Of a stretch of DNA of 64,000 nucleotides, positions 40,983 to 50,949 are shown one piece after another (position 1 is the first letter of the stretch; each line of letters begins with the position of its first letter). The translations under genes were made by a program, and so were the position numbers. The notes beneath the pieces were generated by a model that saw only the letters and a list, made by a program, of their open reading frames with translations, was not told the origin of the DNA and made no database searches. Source of the stretch: Kalaharituber pfeilii (Eukaryota; Ascomycota; Pezizomycetes; Pezizales; Pezizaceae). The stretch spans positions 682,001-746,000 of the forward strand of contig WHUZ01000009.1 in assembly GCA_015179045.1 (NCBI GenBank), in the 5' to 3' direction.

Positions 40983-41043
40983 TATCGCCATAGCCCATAG
41001 GGCGGCATGCGATAAATGATATTAAAAAAAAAAAAAAAAAAAA
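40983..41043 (+). mobile_element. Family A micro-retroposon
   Basis: ACTCAGTGAGAA is at 40971-40982 and 41044-41055. The hairpin has the ATCGC/GCGAT outer stem and an A-run follows. Confidence 0.95.
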
Positions 41044-41295
41044 ACTCAGTGAGAAATACAACTATATTGTGTAAAAAAGGTAACCAAATATATCTAGACG
41101 TACAACGAATAATGACTAGTACCAGGCGGGGATTCTATGATGAGAGAGGAGGAGTTCTGTTGGAATCCAATCGAATTGTATTCCCAATTGTACTGTGTAG
41201 GTAACTTCATAGCGTTTTTCACATACCAAGGCTGCACCCGAGTAATGAACCCGAAAAAAAAAGCTGGCACCAGTCCCTAACCAGATCCGTTGCGA

Positions 41296-42295
41296 TCAAC
41301 TGCTTTTCCTACGTTGTATTAACTGAAGCCAGCTTTTCCTTGTTAACCAAACCCCATATGCACCAGATACGACGCTCACGAGCGCGATGACCGTCCCTAT
41401 GATTGCTGCAGTGTTGAACCCATCACCATCATCTGGGCCCCCCGGGCCTGTGTTAGTGCCAGTAGGGCCGGTGGTTGTTGATGGGTCGTTCGTGGAGGTA
41501 TGTAGATTGGACGTTGAAGTAGTAATTATAAGTGTTTCAGAAGCGGTTGATAGGGATGTTGTAGTAGGAACAGAATCTGAAGTGTTATCAGAAGGCGAAG
41601 TAGAAATGGAAGACGTATCCAGAGTTTGGGGCTGATTTATCGGACGGTCATCGCTGTTTGTTGCTAGGGAGAAGATGTGCCATCAGTATTCACCGCTTAG
41701 TACATTGAACCTGTGATCATTTGCACCTTTCTGGGCTTTTGACTACCCTTCCACTCTACACGCATCAAAATATGGCAGCCAACATCCCTAGAGCCAACAA
41801 TTGCAAGACAATCAACTGCCTCATGTTTGTACTTTGGGAATGGGCCTTTGAGCAGGGAGGGGGGTGATCGCAAGCACCAGTCGCAGTGGCATTGCACACA
41901 CCTGTTGGAGAGGTTTTATTCATCGGAGGATATCCCATCTGGTCACAATATCCTATGAGTGTGTCCTCAGCCTGCGAACGAAACCCCTCGTTCTGGCAGT
42001 TCACCGCTGCACAATCACCGGCCCACTCCAGGGCTTCGGGAACCGTCTTGGGATCGCAAATGCAAACATCAGCTTTGCATCTGACATAATAGCCAACTGT
42101 TCCGTTGCATTGGAAGGAGCTAGTACAGTAAACGCTATAGAAGCAGTCTTGGAGACATCCTTTCAATTCGAGCCAATGCTTGTAATTTTGGAAGTTGATG
42201 GAGCCTTCTGGTAAGGGTTTCTGTGAGCTTGCCCCGTGGAAGGAAGAAGCCCAGCATAAAAGAGAACAGATGATGGTCAATGGGCGGGACCACAT
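41296..42295 (-). CDS. CFEM-like cysteine-rich membrane-anchored surface protein, 276 aa
   Basis: I join exon 42295-41833 to exon 41663-41296. The intron starts GTACAA and ends TCCCTAG with a TACTAA branch site, and the joined frame stays open to the TGA at 41296. Residues 1-25 form a signal peptide (MWSRPLTIICSLLCWASSFH). A domain with about ten Cys follows: GCLQDCFYSVYC, CKADVCIC, GDCAAVNC, LIGYC. The CxxxC, DxCxC and late Cys spacing resembles CFEM domains. Then come a Ser/Thr-rich stalk of about 70 residues, a membrane segment (AAIIGTVIALVSVVSGAYGV) and a short basic tail. Without splicing the first exon would end in a different hydrophobic tail. CFEM proteins act in haem uptake or surface sensing. 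The domain call is by pattern. Confidence 0.72.
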
Positions 42296-42491
42296 GCGTA
42301 ACGGATTGTTCAAACCAGTGCTGCGTGAAACCGATGGCAGGGTAGTAATCTCAAAGTGGCTTGAGATACAATAGTCGTTCGTGTGTATAACTCGATGTAT
42401 CCTGGCTGTTATCTGGCTACAGAACTTTGATCAAGAGGTTATATGACGGTGAACTTTTGGATATGAACTTTCGGTGACGGTCAGGCTCCGG

Positions 42492-42715
42492 GATGCGAAG
42501 GTGTGGAGGAAGGAGAGAGAGGGAGGGGGAGAGGCGGAGAGATATAGGGGAGCCTCCCTGATGCAGAAACCAGAAGAACCGTCCGCAAGTTTCTGGAATC
42601 AGGTTTTTAGAAGGGGGTGGAAAGGGGAGGTGTATATAGAACTTTCTTTGTTAAGCCTGTCTCCGGGCTTTGAGAGCTTGCCCAGGAACCCTGCCATGGC
42701 TTGGTGCCGCAAGCG

Positions 42716-42751
<36 letters not shown>
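42492..42751 (+). mobile_element. Family B copy
   Basis: GGTGAC..TCAGGCTCCGG is at 42473-42491 (with two extra bases) and 42752-42768. The body has GATGCGAAGGTGTGGAGG, GGGGAGCCTCCCTG, TTTCTGGAATCAGG, GCCTGTCTCCGGGC, the hairpin and about 30 A. It is truncated at a different 5' point from the 2422-2765 copy. Confidence 0.93.
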
Positions 42752-42753
<2 letters not shown>

Positions 42754-42768
42754 TGACTCAGGCTCCGG

Positions 42769-45709
42769 AAGTGCGGCTGGGTGTTCTCACTTAATGCAAC
42801 ACAGCCCGTATGTGTAATCAATACAAAGCCACCTAGAACTCAGTCAAAAATGCAATCTGCAAATGTGGTAGTACCTATTTCAGGATCCTGTGAAGTGACT
42901 GCAGGCGCCTCTGGCTACGTGCCAGGACCATTTCTATGGCTCTTCATTTACCAGTTGCCTGGGACGCATTGAATAGTTCTACAGAAAAAGCATTGTGTCA
43001 ATTGACATTAGCATCTACAATTTACAACCAGCATATCTCGACCTCTGCTTCTTCCGCGGGTGTAGCCTATGCCTGTGTAACACTGCCACACAATTGATGT
43101 AGTATTGGCAACTTGAGTAGGTAGCCTTGACTCAGGCTACACCGCAAAGGTACCCCGCATCCATTGCTCATGTCTCACTGGCATACAGAAGCCGTGTGGA
43201 GCTCATCAACAACTAGGGACTTCCCTAACTATTGTGTTGGTACTTCGCCTTGAGTTCCTGTATTGATTCTCGATCGTGACTGATTACTCTGGCCAGTTAG
43301 AATACAGCAGAGTAAGACCTACCTAAGTGCTAAGACTGCAACTGAAATGTATGAACAAGTTACCAGCATTTAAAGTCGTACAATGCGATATGTTTCATGT
43401 CAGTGACATGTTGTAGGTGTGGTTATTCCGCTGCCGTGCTGAAAAAGTAGAACGCCATGCAACAGTGACAAGGGATTGACGGAATCCACAGATCCTCCCC
43501 AGCTTGCGCTATTGCTTGAATTAATACTGGTAACACGTACCTAAGAGATTCGCTTCTTTAGCGCAGAGTTCTAGAAAAGCCATTATATTAATATCGATTA
43601 GCTACCCAGCTGATGTTTGCAATGCGACACCTTGTAACCTAAAAAAGCTTGTTTGTACGCCCAGTGTGCACCCAAAGCAGCATACAACCAACCCACCTAT
43701 CAGAAAGTGCGCCTTAACCGGTGACTCTGTGGAGTCTCAGAAAGTTAGCACAAATCATGTACCCTTGCAAATTTTAGCCAATGAATTCTCCGTGGTGAAG
43801 GCTGCACAAGATTTGGCGAATGAAATTGCAGTAAAGATTCCTCGAATCAGCTACATCTATGAGAAGTCTAATAAAAAAACAAATAAATCAAACATTATGC
43901 AATGTGATTGACTGACAGAATCCGAAGAGATACAGTAGCTTAATACATGACTAAAGCTAGATACAGTTATGTTAGATGTGTTTGGTACAGTTAAATGACA
44001 AATCTACCGGTATGGGTTGTCGCATGAAAGTTGAGTCCAAGTCCCTCGAACGTTTACTTGCAACAAGCCATTTCATCATGTTCACTGTACAAATTGAGAA
44101 CCATGTATGACTAATAATGTGCTGAGATTTTGCAAACTCGAGGAAAAAGGTAAAAAAGGTTTTTATTAGTGTTAATTGTGTGGTTAATTTTGCATACGGA
44201 TGATGAACAACAAAAGTATCCAGTGTTTCAGGCTTTTGTATCGCTCAGAAAGAGACTACCCAAACCTTTAGGCCATCCATACAAAGCCTGTGAAGTTGTC
44301 ACTCACTGGGGTTAAAAAAGAAAAAGAAACAATCCTCATTGGCTATAAATTTAATAAAATCTTGGATTGTTAATGAGTTGGATTATTTTGCTTTGATTTA
44401 CTAAAGATCTTATAAATATGGGGACACTGCTGCTTACGTAGTAAGAATTAAGATGAACTTTAGCCTGAGAGCAAGGTACATTAGGCATGCAAGAGAATGT
44501 TGCTGTAATTGGGTTTAGCATGTTTCGAGATCAGTGAAATCAAAAATCTTTTGAATTGAAATAGTCTGGCTCTCAATGGTATTCTGTTGCCTTGTTGCGT
44601 CCTCTCTTCATTTTCGCCCGTAATGACATCCGTTGGGTTTCCGTTGGGTTGGTTTTCTAACAGTTGAACTCAGCGGACTAAGTTAGGTTCAGTTCTTCAA
44701 ATTAACGTGCATGGCCTAGTCTGGTTGTGCATGGCCGTAAAGGGTGCTAGCAAATGCCCAGCTTCTCCGCTTTAAGTTTAACCTCCAGGTAGGACACTGG
44801 ATTGCAGTCGAGGAATTTAGGTTTTGGACCACTGGATTGGGCCGTCAACTTAGCATCATGCAAGGCAACTGGCTAGCTTCCGATATCTGTTAGTGGTTAT
44901 GTGCAGCAAACACAGTAGGACATGCACGTGGGATCTTCTTCCCGGCCGCAAACAATTGATGGGAGCATCATGTGAACTCAGACGCAAAATGTTTATCAGA
45001 TTCTAGGAATAAACAGAGCGCGAATGAGAGGGCGAGCTTTTCTTTGGTCGACTGGGTGCCCACATGACCCTGTCAACGGTTGCCTGGATAATTGCAATCG
45101 TACTCAGGAATACACAAGGGAGTGACAGCTAATAACCATGGTGCCCGGGCCCAGCCACTCATTTGGTACGAATAGCAAGTAACTGCATGCCCTAGAATGG
45201 GATTAATCTGGAAATTCGAGTTGGGTAACTTGACACAGCATTTCACGACCAAAGTGTAGAGGGCAAGAGGCCTTCTGTTTGAAAAGGTATGTTTCCTTCG
45301 TAAAAAAAAAAAAAACCCCCAATCTCGCGAAGGAAGCTAGAGACGGAAACAACGCACGTGGCGTTGGTAGCCGTTGACATTTTGGTGGTTGAGGGCACGG
45401 CAAAGGGTGGGGTTAGCCTTATCATGGAAACGAGCAGGTATTTTATCCGGCTGGTCCCGGTCAATTTGCAATTTCCTACTTTTCGTCAACATATTATAAC
45501 CGATCACAAACTCAGTGTGATAACTAAGGTTGATTGGGATTTACATAAGATTAATACTAGAGACAGGACTTTCAATAGTTATTTACGGAATTGAGGATTG
45601 AAAACAATTTATCAAGCGAGTCCCACGCACAAAACAAATCCCTGAATAGAGGTATTGGTAGGATTCTTAATGCATTTGAGTATTGCAACGTCGGAAATAC
45701 TAATTCTAG
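42769..45709. other. Nearly 3 kb without a recognisable gene
   Basis: The frames are short. A 13-base A-run at 45302 has no tail hairpin. No inverted termini, LTR ends or family A/B tails are found in this stretch, so it may be old decayed repeat or true intergenic DNA. Confidence 0.35.
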
Positions 45710-45725
45710 ATTATCCGTAGGCTTT

Positions 45726-45918
45726 AGCAGGAAAGGAGTGACACAAATCACGTATTCCAAGTTCAATTCTACCGGGGGCATCGAAGGAGTTCCATTAATC
45801 TCATATGTACCTACTTTTATCTTTACTTGGGGGCATCGAGGGAGTTCCATTTATCTCTTACGTACGTAATCTCGCCATAGCTCACCGGGCGGCATGCGAG
45901 TATTGATATATAAAAGAA

Positions 45919-45948
<30 letters not shown>
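45726..45948 (+). mobile_element. Family A insertion with an internal 56-bp duplication
   Basis: ATTATCCGTMGGCTTT is at 45710-45725 and 45949-45964. Inside, GGGGGCATCGARGGAGTTCC is repeated at 45774 and 45830. The tail hairpin CTCGCCATAGCTCACCGGG.. GCGAG is followed by an A/G-rich (AAAAAG)n tail rather than pure A. Confidence 0.88.
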
Positions 45949-45949
<1 letters not shown>

Positions 45950-45964
45950 TTATCCGTCGGCTTT

Positions 45965-47165
45965 GCACATGGCACTTCCATTTCTTAGCACCCTGAGCTG
46001 AAGTCTCTCTTTGTGAAACTTCACTATGGGAATCTTTGAATTACGAAATATTTTAGAGTGAGCGCAATAGAACGCCTTTCTCAGAGCAGATTTCTGGATA
46101 ATATTCGCGACACTTGGCCAACGTGAAAACTAACAAACCCCAGAAGTGTTGTGGTCTGAGCTGAGAAACAACTGGTTCCATAACCCAGGGAATTCGCTGG
46201 ACGGTGGCACAGATTCCTTAACTACCCCTTTCAAATTATCCGACTTTAACTCAAGCTAAAAGGAAGTTCGTCAATTCGAGCTCTAACGGACAGGAGAATT
46301 GGGCGGCGATATCATTGAACCGTAGAGTTCCCGAAAACTCCACGCTAGATGTGACCCGGGATTCTACTCTACGCGATCAGTATCCAAGTAAGGCTTGAGG
46401 AAATTAGGTTGTAGACCAGGGTAACCTCCAGTTTCTCCACCCAGTGAGGATGCCCAGCGGTACTTGGAACATTAGCTTCTCTTGTCAGGGTGAGTTGGCT
46501 ATCAATTAGTAAACAGCTTCAGCGATGACACGGTTTATCGTTCAACTGGTCTTTGGCAGCATAAAGTGCTACATTGAATTACTAGTACCATCACATGCAT
46601 ACTCATGAGTGTTTGGAAGAATATGGGGTTATGTCAAGCTACAACTGCCGTTCCGAAATTAAGAAACCTATTTCGTAGTGAGATGCTAAGCTGAATATAA
46701 CTTCGCCGGTCGTTAGCCTCTAAGAAGAAAGTACGAATTGTTCCCTCTAGCACCAACTTTTCATCACCATGCTACTACAGGCTATTATGGATTGCTCTGC
46801 TCTCTGGTGTTACCCGCTTTTATCCCTGTTCTCTTGTTACACCATATTGCTATGATGCACAAGCATGGTAAACACACTTTCCCATAGCTCCTGGATATCA
46901 TCCAGCCCCTGGTAGTTGAATAGGCAGTAGAACTTTACGATCATGTTGACAAACTTGGGGAATGTTCGACTAAGGAGGCCTGGCTGATCCCCATATCAAT
47001 CGCGCTGTTTCTCCACTTTTCGTTTGCCTCCTTCTTTCACTACAGATTTGGAACCACTCCTTGCAACCTTACGCTCTCTTTATTTGTACACGCTCTTTGG
47101 GATCCGCTCTTTAGACACAATCACTGTTGTTACCTTGCGAAGCTGAAGTGCTCTCTATCTTGCGG
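45965..47165. other. No gene assigned
   Basis: On the minus strand 46985-46850 is open and reads LSRTFPKFVNMIVKFYCLFN then QGLDDIQELWESVFTMLVHH. It looks protein-like, but I know no family and it ends at a stop. Confidence 0.3.
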
Positions 47166-47169
47166 TTAT

Positions 47170-48278
47170 CACCCTTGCCTGTACAGCTGCTGCAGTGCCG
47201 ACCAATAAGAAATACATGGCTAAGGGTCTTGACCAGCTCGCAAAGAAACAATGAATCCAACAGGCCGTGATCTGCATTGGACTGAAACCACCTGGACCGG
47301 TTCAGGCCGGTCCAGGCCAACCAGGCCATTTACGTAAATTCAAGCGTTTTTAGAATTTAACCCAAGTGAACTAGATTTTAATAATCCTGGATATTTCCAC
47401 TATCAGTAACTGACAGTCGCCCATTAGGTAAAATTTCTAATAATAATCAATGTTATTAACCTCTCAGATTCGATGGCCTATAACTCTATAAGTTTCTAAC
47501 GGAATCAAGAAGTGGTTAGGGCAATGGAAAGCTGGGATGTAGGGATTTTACTTCGTTCTCTTATTCTAATATCGGATAATAACATATGAATTGATGAGAA
47601 GTTAAATTTCAATACATGTATTCATGCCCCTCCTCCTCTTAGGAGTCTTGTACGTTTTTGCCTTTTGCCTCCAGTTGATCCAACATCTCTTGTACCTAAT
47701 CAATATCCTTAAATGCAACAATACTCCCTGCTCCACCACGACTCCATGATTTCATACATTCCACTGGTTGGCCTTTTTTGTTCGTGTGCAGTACAACTTC
47801 GAATGTGTTGGTCTCAAACCACTGCTGTAACCAATTTTGTCCGCAAGCTTAAGAAGAAGGGTGTCCCAATTGACGGAATTGGCGCTCAGAGCCACTTGAT
47901 CTCTGGTAGCCTTCCTGACTCCATGCAAGAAGTCTAGAGGACCTAGTTGGACGACCTCAAGGTTGTCGTCGCTATCACCGAGCTTGAGATCTGCATGCAG
48001 CTTCCTGCAGCTCCTGAGAAGCTCAAGCACGCCTTATTACCTCGCCATAGCCCGTAGGGCAGCACGCGAGTACTGATAAAAAAAAAAAAAAGGCTCAAGA
48101 AGCAGGCCGATGAGTACTGGCTGTCAACCGATGCGTCGGTATTACCTTCTGGCAATTCACTGACAAGTACTCCTGGGTTTCTGGTTGGTTCGATGGTGAG
48201 GGCGATGCTTGCCAATGGGATTCTAACGTGGTCAAGAAGCCAGCTTATTATGCGATGAAGCAGGCCTTGTCCAAGTAA
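47170..48278 (+). pseudogene. GH10 endo-1,4-beta-xylanase relic
   Basis: A possible start region at 47170-47255 reads TAAAVPTNKKYMAKGLDQLA. The clear part is the 3' half: after a CAG acceptor at about 47786, YNFECVGLK, then with a frameshift TAVTNFVRKLKKKGVPIDGI, GAQSHLISGSLPDSMQ, VVVAITELEICMQLP (TELE holds the GH10 nucleophile Glu), LKKQADEYW, ITFWQFTDKYSWVSGWFDGE, DACQWDSNVVKKPAYYAMKQ and ALSK with a stop. This order is that of fungal GH10 xylanases, which cut plant xylan outside the cell. It is dead: at least two frameshifts, a stop after SMQEV and a family A insertion at 48028-48092. The acid/base Glu region is missing in the 47260-47780 gap. Confidence 0.82.
48028..48092 (+). mobile_element. 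Family A micro-retroposon in the xylanase relic
   Basis: GCTCAAG is at 48021-48027 and 48093-48099. The inserted tail is ACCTCGCCATAGCCCG.. GCACGCGAGTACTGAT plus A-run, and it splits the codons of EKLK. Confidence 0.88.
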
Positions 48279-48353
48279 ATCCCCCATAGTCTTAACTTGT
48301 TATTGTAATTTCGTTTCTTGTTCAATTTCTGTATATGTTACTACTTTTGGTGT

Positions 48354-48405
48354 GGTTTTTTTTTATATCATTACTCGTGTGCCGCCCTGTGGGCATCATG
48401 GGTAG
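48354..48405 (-). mobile_element. Diverged family A micro-retroposon
   Basis: A T-run is followed by ATATCATTACTCGTGTGCCGCC, written here as two blocks, and GTGGGC. The 5' arm of the hairpin is lost. No duplication was recognised. Confidence 0.6.
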
Positions 48406-48874
48406 TCACTGTTAGCAGAGCTCTGGCTGATGCCAATTGGCCATTTCAGGTTTTTAAAAAATTAAGCATCGAGTGACGTTAATCGACAAATCATAGCGCT
48501 CCGGTATCTTCCGACGGAAACCTGGGTATGTCTGTCGTCTATCAATTCTCACGTAGTGGGAATGAATGATTGGCCAACTAGAAGCTTCGATGTCTTACAT
48601 TCTCATAACTGGAAAAATGTATTTGTGGTAGATGTTCACAACAGGAAATTACCGACAAAATGCTGTTCTCGAGTTCCCTTAAAATTATAAATATAGAAAA
48701 TGTGACGAGACTGCCCATTCATATATCTTAGCTGAATCCGGGACCTTTGTTTTGAGCATACCTGTCCCAGGATGCTTTTGAAGTGGGAATACTAACCAAG
48801 GCGCACCATGTCTGAATGAAAAGAGAGCCTCCAACATCATCTCCGAAAGCAAGAACATCCCAAAAAGAAAGACT

Positions 48875-49358
48875 CCCCGAGCAGTTGTGGTACACGGAAT
48901 AGCAGTGACAAAAAAAACTCGGGAAAGTAAGAGATTGGATAGAAAAGGCGAACTCGTGGATGGGGAAGACTGTCACAGCAAGATGGTCGGTGCATAAAGA
49001 AACGAGGAAGGGAAAGAAGACTACCTCGATTGTTATCTACCTAGCGGGGGAGGTAGGATCAGATAGTCAAACACCGGCGAAGGTGCGGTTATCAGGCGGT
49101 ATGACTGGGATAGAATCACAAAGGTGCACAGAAATGGGAAGGGGAGGGATGTGCAGGAGATGGCCATGACTGCTTGATTTTCTGGGGGGATATTTGTGCT
49201 TGATTATTCTCTTGGGGGATTAGGCTTCCGCTTTATGTTTCCTCCTCATCAGAACTTTTTACAGGGGACGATTTTGCACACGTGCCTGTCTCAGGGCTTC
49301 GGTCTAGGGACCCTGCCAGCTGCAAGCGGGGGTTACGTGAAATTGAAAAAAAAAACAA
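48875..49358 (+). mobile_element. ORF1 relic joined to a family B tail
   Basis: The plus strand reads, across frameshifts, RAVVVHGIAVTKK, RDWIEKANSWMGKTVTARWS, KGKKTTSIVIYLAGEVG and KVRLSGGMTGIES, a diverged relative of the family A ORF1 RRM-like end. Without ORF2 it passes into CACGTGCCTGTCTCAGGGC, GGGACCCTGCCAGCTGCAAG and CGGGGGTTACGTGAAATTG plus an A-run, the family B tail. So family B also has an ORF1-plus-tail form. No duplication was identified. Confidence 0.75.
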
Positions 49359-50949
49359 TCGCCATGTCGAGCAATAAGCAAATACATCAGACATATTGAA
49401 CAGTCACGCAGTAATTACAGGCGCAGAAGGCGGAAGTCTACCTACGATACTGTACAAGTCTCTCTCATCTGATGAAAGTCCATGATCTAGCCCACCTATG
49501 CATGCTTTACATTTTCCGAAGCTAGGACTAGCGCTGCGAAAATTGGCGTTAGTTAACTTGAACCATGCAAAGGAAACAGCAGACCTTCAGGGAAAGAGAA
49601 TGGCAAGTGGTATATTATCCCTAAGCTAAGTTGCATATTTCACGATTCGACGAAGATGCACTTATAGCCATCCGTATCCTTTTCACCACCCATCCAATCT
49701 CCACAAATACCAATTTTTTTTTTTTCTTTTTTTTAAAAATAAAACCCCCTCACTACATCTTCTGTATCCAGAAACTCACTTCTCACTACAACAAATTAGG
49801 CAGTACTTTGCTTTTGTATCCAGAAACTCACTTCTCACTATAACAAAACTTCGCAGACCCCGCTACGTATTCCGCACCACATATTATCCCACCAACAAAA
49901 CCCTCACGGCACCTACCCACCCACCTATGCACACCCACATCGACCTTCCCACCCTCTCCAACACAAAATAACTACACCTCACCTAGGTATGCATACTTCA
50001 AAGTTTTCCGACCACCCGACTTCCTTCAGCAATAAACTTCCCCCTCCGGAACCAGAACCTCCACACACACCTCATCCCCATCCACCCTCTATCACTCCCG
50101 CGCATTCTCAAGGTTACAGTAGGTACGTATGCTGGGTGGGTCGCGGAGTGCGGACTACATACTACTAGTACTTACTTGAGTTTTTTGTTCTCTGCCGCAT
50201 ACGTACTACTGCTCACCGAGAAAAAACAAGTGCAACACACTTGCTGTGTAGGAAACTACGCGTAGTATATCCAGACCCGGTGACAATGCCCCGCCTCCAA
50301 CTTGGGTATTTCGTCCTATGACATACTTATCCCCGGTTATACTCGAGCATGAGCACACCATCTAGTGGCCCGCATAATGCACATGTATATTGCAAGGCAA
50401 GCGACACTTGGCATGTCCAAACAATTTAGCACCCGATGAGAACTAAGACCCAATTCTCAAGTAAACACTGCAGTTCAATAAACAGCTGACGGCGCTTTTT
50501 CCATGCCTAATAAAAAAAGAAAATCCATGCACGATATCCCAAACTCTCGAGCCGGATTATTCCTGTCGACAGAATTTGATCTCCCTACTTTCTGCACACC
50601 ACAACATAAAATACCCCTAAGACTACACTATTGATATCTATATCCGTACTTACTCCAACTGTACTCATGTAGCAGCCATACATACATACAAGTACCATAC
50701 ATACACATCCAGAAACCGGCAAAAAAAACATATCTCACCCGGAAGAAACAAAACAACTAAACCAGTAACGAAACATTATATTCAAGATATAGCAAAAGAC
50801 CACAAAAAAATTAAAAGAAAAGAAAAGAAAAGAAAAGAAACACCATAAAGAAAAAACCAATATCTATAACTAGATCAACATATTTATCCCCAATCTCATC
50901 TATCCTTACCTACTACCTACCACATTGGCGACTCCGAAAAATGCTAATC
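49359..50949. other. Spacer and probable 3' UTR of the large gene
   Basis: The sequence is C/A-rich with A-runs (50728, 50805-50860). TCTGTATCCAGAAACTCACTT (in part) is duplicated at about 49764 and 49815. No coding signal is seen. Confidence 0.45.
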
